Shown here in pieces: positions 36,251 through 48,899 of a DNA stretch of 64,000 nucleotides. The stretch lies in contig CM065695.1 in assembly GCA_017654935.2 (NCBI GenBank), positions 29,484,854 through 29,548,853 on the forward strand. The letters are read 5' to 3'. The stretch comes from Phymorhynchus buccinoides. Its lineage: Eukaryota > Mollusca > Gastropoda > Neogastropoda > Raphitomidae. Position 1 is the stretch's first letter. Each line of letters starts with the position of its first letter. The position numbers and the translations under genes are program-made. The notes beneath the pieces were generated by a model that had not been told where the DNA came from, searched no databases, and saw only the letters and a list, made by a program, of their open reading frames with translations.

Positions 36251-37143
36251 ACTGACTATGGGATGACACCCCCCATTAGAGAGAGGAATGTGGTGTCACT
36301 AACGGCACACAGACTGGCACTGTCACTGACTGTGGGATGAGATCCTTTCCCCATTAGAGAGAGGAATGTGGTGTCACTAACGGCACACAGACTGACACTG
36401 TCACTGACTGTGGGATGAGATCCTTTCCCCATTAGGGAGAGGAATGTGGTGTCACTAACGGCACACAGACTGGCACTGTCACTGACTGTGGGATGAGATC
36501 CTTCCCCCATTAGGGAGAGGAATGTGGTGTCACTAACGGCACACAGACTGGCACTGTCACTGACTGTGGGATGAGATCCTTTCCCCATTAGAGAGAGGAA
36601 TGTGGTGTCACTAACGGCACACAGACTGGCACTGTCACTGACTGTGGGATGAGATCCTTTCCCCATTAGGGAGAGGAATGTGGTGTCACTAACGGCACAC
36701 AGACTGGCACTGTCACTGACTGTGGGATGAGATCCTTTCCCCATTAGAGAGAGGAATGTGGTGTCACTAACGGCACACAGACTGGCACTGTCACTGACTG
36801 TGGGATGAGATCCTTCCCCCATTAGAGAGAGGAATGTGGTGTCACTAACGGCACACAGACTGGCACTGTCACTGACTGTGGGATGAGATCCTTCCCCCAT
36901 TAGAGAGAGGAATGTGGTGTCACTAACGGCACACAGACTGGCACTGTCACTGACTGTGGGATGAGATCCTTTCCCCATTAGAGAGAGGAATGTGGTGTCA
37001 CTAACGGCACACAGACTGGCACTGTCACTGACTGTGGGATGAGATCCTTTCCCCATTAGAGAGAGGAATGTGGTGTCACTAACGGCACACAGACTGGCAC
37101 TGTCACTGACTGTGGGATGAGATCCTTCCCCCATTAGGGAGAG
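36251..37143. repeat. 78-bp minisatellite with an open minus-strand frame
   Basis: Eleven units with GACTGTGGGATGAGATCC, CCCATTAGAGAGAGGAATG and GTGTCACTAACGGCACACAG. As 78 is a multiple of three and no unit contains a stop in that frame, a minus-strand frame of 337 codons runs through (26-residue repeat LSLMGKGSHPTVSDSASLCA and so on). I regard it as non-coding repeat: there is no signal peptide, domain or splice support. Confidence 0.93.
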
Positions 37144-37582
37144 GAAGGGAGGCAGAGAGAGTAAGGGGGAGATGGGAGGGCAAGAGCACAGGGAGTGAGA
37201 TGTGTATAGTAGGCTTGGGCGAGAGGGAAACACATAGGGAGGCTGGCGGAGAAGAAATCTGAATAGCACACCCTAAAGGCCTAGATGGCACGGTAGCCAT
37301 AGCAGCAGTAGTAGAGCCTCGTTCCTGTTGGTAGACTTCGCACTGTGTGGAGAGTGGGGGCAGTTGGATGGTGATGGGCCAAGGATTGGGCTCACTGGGT
37401 ACACAACACACCGCATTGCCTGGCAATGTGAGGGCAGGGGTTGACTTGCAGTGTGTAGCAAGCCTACTAAAAGAGAAACCATGAGCAAATCTGTTGATGT
37501 TGTCATGCATCCAATCAAATTCAGTCTATCCAGTCAGCACACCCATTACCCTGTAGTAAAATGTTTGTAGTGAAATAAAGGC
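37144..37582. other. Single-copy DNA left of the duplication
   Basis: Short open frames only. A minus-strand frame across 37521-37600 encodes LYFTTNILLQGNGCADW, similar to IYYTSGKVLIQGNVCIDW at about 51000-51060 (minus), so both may be pieces of one unknown protein family. Confidence 0.4.
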
Positions 37583-38033
37583 TAACAGTTAAGAGTTTCT
37601 TTGACTTGTAGTAGATCTGCAATGTTGACTGGGATAAGTCATGTGGGAATGTGGTGCAATCATTGGGAATAGAGTTCTTATAGATTTTGTGATTGCCCCT
37701 TTCGTTCTGTGTGACGTTTGTTATTTTTGCTGTCACTTCCTTGCTGTTGTTGCGTGCTATGTAACGTGTGTATAGTGCTGAGCGCCATAAGGGCATGTGG
37801 AGAGGAATGGAACGAACAGTTTTCTGGATGGGATCGAGGGTGTCTGTGATGTGTTCTATTGAGCTAGAACCGTACACAGGCTGGAGATATGAACAAGAGG
37901 TGAGGGGACATCACCTGGTTGGTTTTTCGCCCTGAATTCGTGGAGACACACACTCGTGTACTCATTGCACAAATGCACACTCGCACAAACATGCACACTT
38001 ACATGTCTAAGTCGAATGAGAAATGATTCTAAC

Positions 38034-38122
38034 CATCAAAACAAAAATGCCGCAATCATTGCCGCCAACCTGGCGTTTTGACCGACGGTTCGTCAGAAAC
38101 CAACCCTCAGCAGGCAAATCGT
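38034..38122 (-). pseudogene. Ulp1-type cysteine protease exon (left copy)
   Basis: On the minus strand, acceptor ttttacag then 89 nt encoding DLPAEGWFLTN and RQVGGNDCGIFVLM, then donor gttaga. The Gln and Cys of Q-x4-DCG match the oxyanion Gln and nucleophile Cys of the Ulp1/SENP (C48) family. This is only the C-terminal active-site part; the catalytic His and Asp part was not found nearby. Such proteases are often carried by large DNA transposons and also occur in host SENP genes. Fragment; function unlikely. Confidence 0.75.
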
Positions 38123-38453
38123 CTGTAAAAGAAAAGAAAAACAAGTGCATCGCCGGGCGGCAGATAAGTTCCCGATCAGCTAAACTTGGGCATATGACAG
38201 CAGCATGAAGTTTAGGTTGCACACATCATCTGATTAGATGACACGAAAACACAATATTTGGAAGCAAAAATCTATACTTATGATTTGAAAATGTTACTGA
38301 CTTATGGTTAGTGAAGAAAAATACACGCAATGTCAATAATGTTTAATGATCAAAACATACAAAGCCGTGAATAAAAAGGAGAATTTCACAAACCAAAACA
38401 ATATTCCTAATTTTAAAAAATCCCAGTTTTCCCTAAGCACGCACACACGCACG

Positions 38454-38835
38454 CATAATACATTGTGCAACATGAATAGGTCTCTGCTGTTTGGGAATTA
38501 TATGGGCATAATACATTGTGCAACATGAATAGGTCTCTGCTGTTTGGGAATTATCTGGGCATAATACATTGTGCAACATGAATAGGTCTCTGCTGTGTGG
38601 GAATTATATGGGCATAATACATTGTGCAAAATGAATAGGTCTCTTCCATGTGGGAATTATATGGGCGTAATACATTGTGCAACATGAATGGGTCTCTGCC
38701 TTGTGGAATTATATGGGCATAATACATTGTGCAACATTAATAGCTCCTGTACAGGAATTATATGGGCGTAATACATTGTGCAACATGAACAGGTCTCTTG
38801 TCTTACATGTCAGAATTATACGGGCATAAAGCATT
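38454..38835. repeat. About 53-bp minisatellite, array 2
   Basis: Seven units of the ATACATTGTGCAACATGAATAGG repeat, diverging to the right. Confidence 0.93.
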
Positions 38836-38859
38836 ATATTTTCCACACAGTTTTTAATC

Positions 38860-38993
38860 AGCCAGGTCTCAAACCTGCACTTCTTGCTTTGTTCTAATTC
38901 TCTGGGCACTCTTCCCCCCTTTTTAACAAATGTTATCCAATCACTCGCCCAAGTGTCAGTGATCTTCTTATGTCGCTTGAAGTTGTGTGCCAT
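38860..38993 (-). other. Coding-like fragment of unknown protein (left copy)
   Basis: Minus-strand frame with HNFKRHKKITDTWASDWITF and RFETWLIKNC, which looks like protein-coding composition. It runs on into the minisatellite, so is probably an exon remnant. It is repeated at about 57900-58033. Confidence 0.35.
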
Positions 38994-39394
38994 GAACGCA
39001 ATCTCTGACCCCTCTTTCGTGAGATCGTGGTTGATGAAGACTCGATAATATGTGGTAAGATTTCACGTGGTGACAGCCCTGACATGGCCTTTGTTGTCGA
39101 CGGGGCTATAATTTTGATATTAATCTTAATGAAGACTCGAGATGGGACCCTAGAGGATCTGAGTTTTAATGATTCAGTGTTTTAACTAAAAGATGAGAGA
39201 GAAAGAGGGGGGAGAAAGAAGAAAAGAAATGGAAAAAGGGAAAATAAATGAATAAAAAATGAAAAAGAAATAAAATAAGAAAAAAATGGTTAAGGTGGAG
39301 GAGGAAAAATACTGCCCCTGTTCATTACCAGACTTCTGTGACAGCTCACCATATCTTTGACACCTTTTTACTGAATCCTTGTCTGATTCTTCAG

Positions 39395-39610
39395 TTCCAG
39401 TAAGTCTTCGGATCCACATGACAGTGAAACAGTCCGGCAGACCTTCCCTGTTCTTGAAAGTTTTCCAGATCAACAATCACTTGATGAGAAATGTTTTGAT
39501 GAACTTTGGCATGTGCTGCTGGGATGCCTTCTTGGTGTAGAAGCTGTCTTCTTTTTAAGCCAAGACGAGATAATGAGACTGAAACAAAGTCCAAGTCAAC
39601 TCCTGCAAGA
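39395..39610 (-). other. Possible exon of an unknown gene (left copy)
   Basis: On the minus strand, after a tcttgcag acceptor, an open frame reads VDLDFVSVSLSRLGLKRRQL, then HQNISHQVIVDLENF and HCHVDPKTYWN, then stop. Composition looks coding. No family recognised. The copy at 58435-58650 keeps the frame with one residue change (H to D). Confidence 0.4.
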
Positions 39611-39749
39611 ATGAAGAAAGGTCAGCTCCTGATTCACGTAGCATCGTGGCCTTCATCAGCCGCTCGGGGACACCACGCAGATAATCAGCAGGGTAGCTCA
39701 CAGCCGGGGAAAACATGTAAACCAGCCAGCCACCTGCAACTTAGATAAA

Positions 39750-39889
39750 AGCACACTTATCAGTTGAATCTGTTTGGTGAAGATCTCATTTTTGCTCTCA
39801 TCGACGTCTTCATCATCATCTGACAAAATAGCGTCCTCCCTTTCTCTGTCTCTCCTCTCTATAACTCTGGCGAGTGCATCCCACTCCAT
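39750..39889 (-). other. Possible first exon of an unknown gene (left copy)
   Basis: Minus-strand frame from Met at 39889: MEWDALARVIERRDRERED, then an acidic segment LSDDDEDVDESKNEIF. It may join the exon at 39395-39610. The copy at 58790-58929 is identical in translation. Confidence 0.4.
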
Positions 39890-40558
39890 AGGTTCAACGG
39901 CGAGGAAAGGGCGGGATGAGCTAGCTAGGGCTCTGGAGGGTCACCTTTTGAAGCAGTGTCCGACATCGTAAGATGTCAAGGAAAAAACAAAGTGGCAAAT
40001 TTATCAGCGTAAACTGATCAGTGGAACGAAAAACCAAACACAGTGGCAAAATTGACAGCATAAGCTGTGTAATCGCACAAACTATAAGCGGCACAGTGTA
40101 GACTTGGGAGAACAAAGAAAAAACCCGGTGCCAGACACATTCCAGCGCGCGCACACACTCTAGCCTTAGTGCCTACCGGTTAGGCCTAGGCGTACGGGTT
40201 ATATTCCGATCCAAAATCGGATGCAATAAACGATCTTACCTATCGAAATATATTGCAAATCACACACACTAATGCTACTATGCAATACACTATTGGAACG
40301 TGAAGGGAAAGGGGAAAATATAACTCAAATTGAAACATTTATTTTGCGCTAAAAAGCCATGCCTCTGCCACTGACGTGCTCGCGGACTGACTGTTGCTGT
40401 GCACGTGATCTCCCGTATCTCGCAAAATTTCTCTGAACGAGAAGTAGATGAGAAATAATCTTAAGTGAACCAATTTTTCTCGTCATCAAACCTCTACAGT
40501 TTTTCTTTCAGCTCCCTTTCATTACTTTTGTGGACGTTCTTCCAATGATTTTTATTAT

Positions 40559-40597
<39 letters not shown>

Positions 40598-42050
40598 TTT
40601 CGGCCATGTACCCTTTTTAATACGTGGTAAGATTTAACGTGGTGACAGCCCTGACATGGCCTTAGTTGTTGACAGGGCTATAATTTTAATCTTAATCTTA
40701 ATCTTAAGGCCACGCGCAGTGTGCACACTTGACGTAAAACCCATTGTGCAGCGTGAGCATGTGCTTTTTTGCGCTGTCTTTTCTGGTAAAAGTTGTTTTG
40801 TTTTTTTCCATTTTCAATGATCCAACATTTTTATTTCATCATGATTATTATCATCATGTTCATAACGGATCTTAAATCAAATACAAAGGGATTTAACTGT
40901 AGGCTTTTTTTGAGACCCCAACCATAATCCCAATTTTATCTTCATTATTCTTAACGCTAATCCTAACACTAACTCTCAATTATTAGCTTAATCCTGAACC
41001 ACTACCCTTATAACCCTATCCCTTTTTAATAAGTGGTGAGATGTAACGTGGTATGGTGCAACATGGTGACAGCCCTGACATGGCCTTTGCTGTCGACGGG
41101 GCTATAATTTTAATCTTAATCTTAATCCTATAACCTAACCTTATCAATCCTAATCCTATCTTCATCTTTCCAACTATAATAAGCACCCAGTCCATCCATA
41201 CCCCCAGCTTCTATCCAAATACATGTATTTATTTGATAACCAAGAGAGTTCATTATCACTGGCCTCTTAGCCCCTCAACTGCCAGATAAAATTTAAAAAA
41301 AAATAATTCTGCAAATCATGCCATGAAATTCAAAACAACTGATAGAGCCAATCTGGCAAAATAGTCTGGGGATATTACTCTCTTAGTACCTGATATGTTG
41401 GTGTTAACGACCCCACCATGAATTCTATCCTTTGGACCGTTATTATTAGATCCTTATTCCTAATATCTTCATGTTCTCTTTCACCCCATTTTTCTCAGGA
41501 TCGCCTGTTTCTTATTATCACTTTTTACATGTGTTTCACACATTCTCACAGCCCACATTCCCCCCTACCCACACAAAAGATCACACAGTTTACTTTCTTT
41601 TTGCTTTATTTCCGATCTGGTCATAAAGGGTGAAAGGGAAAGAGCCTGAACTTGGCAGGCGAAAAAAATGGTTCAGCGCGCCCACCTCCACTTCCTCACC
41701 CTTGTTAGTAAATGGGAACGGTTAAGTATACTAAAATAGATGGGGTTTTGTTTTCTTCAAGTCTTTGAATTGATTCAAACTGAATATTGCGGACATTTGA
41801 AGCAAGTAAATGGACTAGTTGTTGGAAGGAAAGGGTTAGTTGTGATTTCTTTTGTTAAATGAATTGTTGTTGTTGGCGTACCCTGGCTAAAAGACTCCAG
41901 GAAAAGAATTTGCTGTTAGAAAAGATCTTATAGCTTTACTCACATCAGAAGATGAAGCTGAGATAATCTCTATTGCAAAATTCACAGCTGAAGCATGGAG
42001 AGTAAGATAAAACAAAAACAATGCTTACAAAATAATTAATAATGGATATC

Positions 42051-42217
42051 TACCGTATTTTTGGGACCATAAGGCGCACCTGATTATAATGCCCAAATTT
42101 TGCACAAAATTAGATTCTGTTATTATATGTTCTTACTATTTTTTTAGTCATATTATGAGGCGCAGGGGTCTCAGTCTGGGAAAAAAGGTATCTCCCTATA
42201 GTAAACAAAATACGGTA
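42051..42217. mobile_element. TACCGTATTTT-terminus MITE (left copy)
   Basis: Ends TACCGTATTTTTGGGACCAT and CAAAATACGGTA, interior ATAAGGCGCACC and ATGAGGCGCAGGGGTCTCAG. It is repeated at 61087-61253. Confidence 0.85.
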
Positions 42218-42355
42218 ATAGTTGTTCAAAACATTTATTAAATCCCAAACAATGCAGATTTAAACATACTCAGTACAGCAGCCTGCAGCATTTACTAACT
42301 AGGGTGGTGTAGGGAAGGAAGGCTTAAATGAGCAAAAACACATCACAACCATCAA

Positions 42356-45300
42356 ACAGCAAAAACAAATGAATACAATCGGTAAAAACAAATGAATACA
42401 ATCAGCAAAAACAAATGAATACAATCGGCAAAAACAAACGAATACAATCAGCAAAAACAAATGAATACAATCAGCAAAAACAAATGAATACAATCAGTAC
42501 AAACAAATGAATACAATCAGTACAAACAAATGAATACAATCAGTACAAATGAATACAATCAGCAAAAACAAACGAATACAATCAGCAAAAACAAACGAAT
42601 ACAATCAGCAAAAACAAATGAATACAATCGGCAAAAACAAACGAATACAATCAGTAAAAACAAATGAATACAATCAGTAAAAACAAATGAATACAATCAG
42701 TAAAAACAAATGAATACAATCAGTAAAAACAAATGAATACAATCAGTAAAAACAAATGAATACAATCAGCAAAAACAAACGAATACAATCAGCAAAAACA
42801 AATGAATACAATCAAATGCAAAAACAAACGAATACAATCAGCAAAAACAAACGAATACAATCAGCAAAAACAAATGAATACAATCAGCAAAAACAAATGA
42901 ATACAATCAGCAAAAACAAATGAATACAATCAGTACAAACAAATGAATACAATCAGTACAAACAAATGAATACAATCAGTACAAACAAATGAATACAATC
43001 AGCAAAAACAAACGAATACAATCAGCAAAAACAAACGAATACAATCAGCAAAAACAAACGAATACAATCAGTAAAAACAAACGAATACAATCAGCAAAAA
43101 CAAACGAATACAATCAGTACAAACAAACGAATACAATCAGCAAAAACAAACGAATACAATCAGCAAAAACAAACGAATACAATCAGCAAAAACAAACGAA
43201 TACAATCAGCAAAAACAAACGAATACAATCGGCAAAAACAAACGAATACAATCAGCAAAAACAAACGAATACAATCAGTAAAAACAAACGAATACAATCA
43301 GCAAAAACAAACGAATACAATCAGTAAAAACAAACGAATACAATCAGCAAAAACAAACGAATACAATCAGTACAAACAAACGAATACAATCAGCAAAAAC
43401 AAACGAATACAATCAGCAAAAACAAACGAATACAATCAGCAAAAACAAACGAATACAATCAGTAAAAACAAACGAATACAATCAGCAAAAACAAACGAAT
43501 ACAATCAGTAAAAACAAATGAATACAATCAGCAAAAACAAACGAATACAATCAGCAAAAACAAACGAATACAATCAGTAAAAACAAATGAATACAATCAG
43601 CAAAAACAAACGAATACAATCAGTAAAAACAAACGAATACAATCAGCAAAAACAAACGAATACAATCAGTACAAACAAGTGAATACAATCGGCAAAAACA
43701 AACGAATACAATCAGTACAAACAAGTGAATACAATCAGCAAAAACAAATGAATACAATCAGCAAAAACAAACGAATACAATCAGCAAAAACAAACGAATA
43801 CAATCAGCAAAAACAAACGAATACAATCAGCAAAAACAAACGAATACAATCAGCAAAAACAAACGAATACAATCAGTAAAAACAAACGAATACAATCAGC
43901 AAAAACAAACAAATACAATCAGTAAAAACAAATGAATACAATCAGTAAAAACAAATGAATACAATCAGTAAAAACAAATGAATACAATCAGTAAAAACAA
44001 ACGAATACAATCAGCAAAAACAAACGAATACAATCAGCAAAAACAAACGAATACAATCAGCAAAAACAAACGAATACAATCAGTACAAACAAGTGAATAC
44101 AATCAGCAAAAACAAATGAATACAATCAGTACAAACAAATGAATACAATCAGCAAAAACAAACGAATACAATCAGCAAAAACAAACGAATACAATCAGTA
44201 AAAACAAACGAATACAATCAGCAAAAACAAACGAATACAATCAGCAAAAACAAACGAATACAATCAGCAAAAACAAACGAATACAATCAGCAAAAACAAA
44301 CGAATACAATCGGCAAAAACAAACGAATACAATCAGCAAAAACAAACGAATACAATCAGTACAAACAAACGAATACAATCAGCAAAAACAAACGAATACA
44401 ATCAGCAAAAACAAACAAATGAATACAATCAGCAAAAACAAACGAATACAATCAGTAAAAACAAACGAATACAATCAGCAAAAACAAACGAATACAATCA
44501 GCAAAAACAAACGAATACAATCAGCAAAAACAAACGAATACAATCGGCAAAAACAAACGAATACAATCGGCAAAAACAAACGAATACAATCAGTACAAAC
44601 AAATGAATACAATCAGCAAAAACAAACGAATACAATCAGCAAAAACAAACGAATACAATCAGTAAAAACAAATGAATACAATCAGCAAAAACAAACGAAT
44701 ACAATCAGTAAAAACAAACGAATACAATCAGCAAAAACAAACGAATACAATCAGTACAAACAAGTGAATACAATCAGCAAAAACAAACGAATACAATCAG
44801 TACAAACAAACGAATACAATCAGCACAAACAAATGAATACAATCAGCAAAAACAAACGAATACAATCAGGCAAAAACAAACGAATACAATCAGCAAAAAC
44901 AAACGAATACAATCAGCAAAAACAAACGAATACAATCAGCAAAAACAAACGAATACAATCAGTACAAACAAGTGAATACAATCAGCAAAAACAAATGAAT
45001 ACAATCAGTACAAACAAATGAATACAATCAGCAAAAACAAACGAATACAATCAGCAAAAACAAACGAATACAATCAGCAAAAACAAACGAATACAATCAG
45101 TAAAAACAAACGAATACAATCAGCAAAAACAAACGAATACAATCAGTACAAACAAGTGAATACAATCAGCAAAAACAAATGAATACAATCAGTACAAAAC
45201 AAATGAATACAATCAGCAAAAACAAACGAATACAATCAGCAAAAACAAACGAATACAATCAGCAAAAACAAACGAATACAATCAGCAAAAACAAACGAAT

Positions 45301-46060
45301 ACAATCAGCAAAAACAAACGAATACAATCAGCAAAAACAAACGAATACAATCAGCAAAAACAAACGAATACAATCAGCAAAAACAAACGAATACAATCAG
45401 CAAAAACAAACGAATACAATCGGCAAAAACAAACGAATACAATCAGCAAAAACAAACGAATACAATCAGTAAAAACAAACGAATACAATCAGCAAAAACA
45501 AACGAATACAATCAGTAAAAACAAACGAATACAATCAGCAAAAACAAACGAATACAATCAGCAAAAACAAACGAATACAATCAGCAAAAACAAACGAATA
45601 CAATCAGCAAAAACAAACGAATACAATCAGCAAAAACAAACGAATACAATCAGCAAAAACAAACGAATACAATCAGTAAAAACAAATGAATACAATCAGT
45701 AAAAACAAATGAATACAATCAGTAAAAACAAATGAATACAATCAGTAAAAACAAATGACAATCAGTAAAAACAAATCAATCAGCAAAAACAAACGAATAC
45801 AATCAGTAAAAACAAATGAATACAATCAGTAAAAACAAATGAATACAATCAGTAAAAACAAACGAATACAATCAGCAAAAACAAATCGAATACAATCAGC
45901 AAAAACAAACGAATACAATCAGCAAAAACAAGTGAATACAATCAGTACAAACAAGTGAATACAATCAGTACAAACAAACGAATACAATCAGCAAAAACAA
46001 GTGAATACAATCAGTACAAACAAGTGAATACAATCAGTACATAAGCAAATGAATACAATC
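42356..46060. repeat. 23-bp minisatellite, array 1
   Basis: About 160 copies of AATACAATCAGCAAAAACAA plus ACG or ATG. Variable positions are C/T in AGC/AGT, A/G in CAG/CGG, and an AAAAA/ACAAA change. No unit makes a stop in one + strand frame for long stretches, giving spurious frames with period 23 residues (69 nt). Confidence 0.98.
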
Positions 46061-46600
46061 AACAATTTCAACTACAATCTATGTGCATGATGGCTGAACA
46101 GAAAAAGCTTCCAGACAACAGTCAAAGCACATTATTATGCAGAGCAGCCAACAAGCAAAGCTCGATGACGAGAAGACAACACAAGTTATTAACGTTAAAG
46201 CAAAAGTGGTGACATTCTAGTTCTACAAAGCCAACAAAATATCAACTGAAAAAGATGACTAGAATATTTCAGTGCGTCCCACAATGTGAAATGTTTTCAC
46301 ATGCAAAATCTGTCATCGGAAAGGAAGTTAAGTAGACAGAAGAAAAAACAACCCAGGAGCACAAAGTGAAGACTATACTACACAATGAAAATAAAAGTAT
46401 GAAAACAAGAGCACCATGAAAACAAAGTAAAATCATAAAAAAAAGTAATTTAAAACATGTCCAGTACAAACAAAACAGCGGTGAAGTAAATTCGCTTCTA
46501 AATAATAAGGCAAAGCACTCGTACACCCATAAACTACATGGATCCAGTCTATGTCCATCCTTCTAACGGTCTCTTTCCGTGTTTTTTTTCTCTGTGTGTC
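46061..46600. other. Single-copy AT-rich DNA
   Basis: No gene or repeat recognised. Confidence 0.4.
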
Positions 46601-46604
46601 CCAA

Positions 46605-46639
46605 TATTCTTTTCTCTCTCTCTCTTGCTCTCGCTCTCG

Positions 46640-46735
<96 letters not shown>
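46605..46735. repeat. (CT)n microsatellite
   Basis: CT run with CTCGCT interruptions at the left. Confidence 0.95.
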
Positions 46736-46819
46736 CTTGTCAAGTGTCAAATCAAGTCTCTCTCTCTTGTTGTATCCGAGTCTTTATCTGACTTTCATCT
46801 GGTAAAAGTATTATAGCCT

Positions 46820-46990
46820 TCTCCACACATGAACAGTTTTTCACCCAAGTGGCGTCTGCTGAGATGCGTTTTCACTGTACCTAGTGCAGTCAATTCGTCG
46901 TTGCAAACTAGACATGCGTAGAGTGATGCCAATTTCTTTTTTTTTTCCAAAGAAATTTGAAGACTACCTTTCCACAACTCAACACAAAAC
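46820..46990 (-). pseudogene. C2H2 zinc-finger exon fragment
   Basis: Minus-strand frame reading YACLVCNDELTALGTVKTHL then SRRHLGEKLFMCGEGYNTF. The spacing C-x2-C-x12-H-x4-H is a classical zinc finger, and HLGEKLFMC is a linker to a second, unfinished finger. It stops soon after. Probably a remnant of a zinc-finger protein or element. Confidence 0.6.
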
Positions 46991-48124
46991 ATGACCAAAG
47001 TAACGCACTGGCAGTTCATTTTCAGTCTCAGATTGCACACATGAATCTCTTACCTGAGAAATGCAGCCGAGGCTGTACTGCCTTTGTGAAGGCATACACC
47101 CCTTTGTGTCTCCCCATCATATCAAGATCATTGTCACACCCATGGCTGATGCAGTTCGTCCAAAACTTTATCACCTGTCCTGTCCTCAAGTTAACCAGAA
47201 AACACCAATTTTCATATAAATTTCATTTGTGCGACCACTTCATGCTTTGAAACAAAGGTAATGCTTGCCAAATGAATATTTAATTGTATTCCGTTGTTAT
47301 AGTTCAGCCAAGTCTGAGCACATGCCTGGAGATTAAAACTTTTTTCAATAAAAACCTTTGAAGCAGCCAATATTGACAGTGCATTTATTGACAGACTTAT
47401 TTTCTAAGTCTGAAGGCATTGCATTATGCAGTGCTTCCCTCTCGGGCCAATGATTTAACGTGGTGACAGCCCTGACATGGCCTTAGTTGTCGACGGGGCT
47501 ATAATTGTAATCTTAATCTTAATCAGGCCAATGAGTCAACGGTTTTGTTCTGACAAACAGAAGACCCTGAACACTGGAACATGGGATAAGCAATGGCAGT
47601 TGAAATTTAAAACATGTCTTCCCTAATGATCAGAAGGAGATTAAATCTCCATTTCATGGCACAAAGGAGCAGCTGCTGAAGCTTGATTGTTGTGCATGGA
47701 GGTAGTTTGCGCACCTTGCTCCAGGACCGGGTTTCAGCAAGAGTGGATTATGACAGAAGGTTTTCTGCCCAAAGTTCAACGAGAGACATGAAACTCCTCT
47801 TACCCAAAGGCAATGAGAAGAATGGTCTTGACAACCTGGCTTACTTTCTTCTTTTGATTTATTTTTTCCCTTTTTTTTTGCGCTCTTCTAAGTAATCATG
47901 GACAAAGCTTCCCCCTTCGACTGATGCATACCAAGAATGGAAATCTTGTGACAAAGTTTCACAAGTAGTGAAAGAGGCTGCACTTGGAACGTTTTGGCAC
48001 ATGCCTGGAAACATGAGCACTTCGCTGTTGCTTTACATCATTTGCAAGGGCTTTCGCTTCAGCCTTCTCTAAACCATGGACCTTTGAAACTAAATGCATA
48101 TCCAGTCAGTCCCCTTTCCAGTCA
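46991..48124. other. Single-copy DNA with one SINE-like tail
   Basis: Contains the (TTAATC)n-tailed block at about 47457-47523. An open + strand frame at 47683-47895 has no recognisable domain. Confidence 0.4.
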
Positions 48125-48649
48125 CATTTTGGACATTTCCAGGAATGTAATTTTCTTCTTTTAGATTTTGTTGCTTTCTCCACAAAGTATGAATTTCTTG
48201 TTCTGGTATGTCCTTATGTACTTGTAATATATATCTATACAGTTGAATAACTTCACCACTGCATCCTTCAGCAAAACTTATTCCTCTTTTGCTTGCTTCC
48301 TTCATGCTGGGAACACTTTCTGGAAGAACTTGCCCTCGTGGAAGTCTTCAGCTTTGCATCACTGAATGAAGTTGAAGTCGTTGGTTTCACACCCATTGTG
48401 GCTAGAGATAAGGCACAAATAAAGGAAAAAGTACATGTATACATAATAATATATATACATATATATATATAGATAATAATAAATCAAAGGATTTGCACCA
48501 ACAAAAACACTTTCCACACTTTTAAAAAACGTTCCTTTTTCTTTACTATGACAAAAATAAAACGGAGAAAAAAGGAAAACAACATAAGAATAATAAGAAA
48601 TAAACATAAATATAAATAAACCCCAATATTTCGGGACACTGTGTTCCCT
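48125..48649 (-). repeat. 525-bp direct repeat, left copy, with a coding-like exon
   Basis: Nearly identical to 51386-51911 (offset 3261). Its minus-strand frame encodes FAEGCSGEVIQLYRYILQVH then KDIPEQEIHTLWRKQQNL. Both copies keep this frame with only two residue changes up to NVQN, so it was probably a real exon. Family unknown. Confidence 0.85.
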
Positions 48650-48863
48650 GTGTTACTAGAACGGATGGTGCTAGAACGGATGGCTGATGGAAGGACATAA
48701 ATACGGACAGAAAAGTACTCGGTGGTGTCATACACTGATCCAACACGTCTTTGTTGATCTTCATGATACTTTTGCTGGTTTTACGCCCGTGGTTCTGCAC
48801 CATGTGTTTCGGGAAGCTCTTCCGTGAGGGGTAAGCCTGGACACATATTGAACAGGAATACAT
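48640..48863 (-). pseudogene. C2H2 zinc-finger exon
   Basis: On the minus strand, a gtttcag acceptor precedes MYSCSICVQAYPSRKSFPKH then MVQNHGRKTSKSIMKINKD. C-x2-C-x12-H-x4-H spacing, the same as the fragment at 46820-46990, so the two may come from one multi-finger gene. The 3' edge is uncertain. Confidence 0.6.
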
Positions 48864-48899
48864 CTGAAACACACAAAAAAGTAACCATACATCAACTTT

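Larger units (their letters stand above)
39048..41130. repeat. Three SINE-like tails ending in (TTAATC)n
   Basis: The block GTGGTGACAGCCCTGACATGG, CCTT, GTTGTCGACGGGGCTATAAT, TTTAATCTTAATC occurs at about 39060-39130, 40625-40710 and 41045-41130. It also occurs at about 47457-47523 and in the right copy (58100, 59662, 60100). The repeated ending and TTAATC tail mark a retroposed family of unknown class. Confidence 0.7.
37583..46060. repeat. Segmental duplication, left copy
   Basis: Matches 56626-64000 in direct orientation. The offset drifts from 19043 (at 38.0 kb) to 19040 (39 kb) to 19036 (41.4 kb) by small indels, with about 1% substitutions by eye. It contains a Ulp1 protease exon, a 53-bp-unit array, coding-like pieces at 38.7-39.9 kb, SINE-like tails, a MITE at 42051-42217 and the 23-bp minisatellite. 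Confidence 0.96.

Noticed and set aside
44419..45472. Reading frames of up to 200 residues in the 23-bp minisatellite
   Set aside because: Period-23-residue translations of the repeat; stops appear whenever an indel occurs, with no start context, signal or domain.
42356..46060. CRISPR-like array
   Set aside because: Units are contiguous with no unique spacers and differ by point variants; the genome is eukaryotic.
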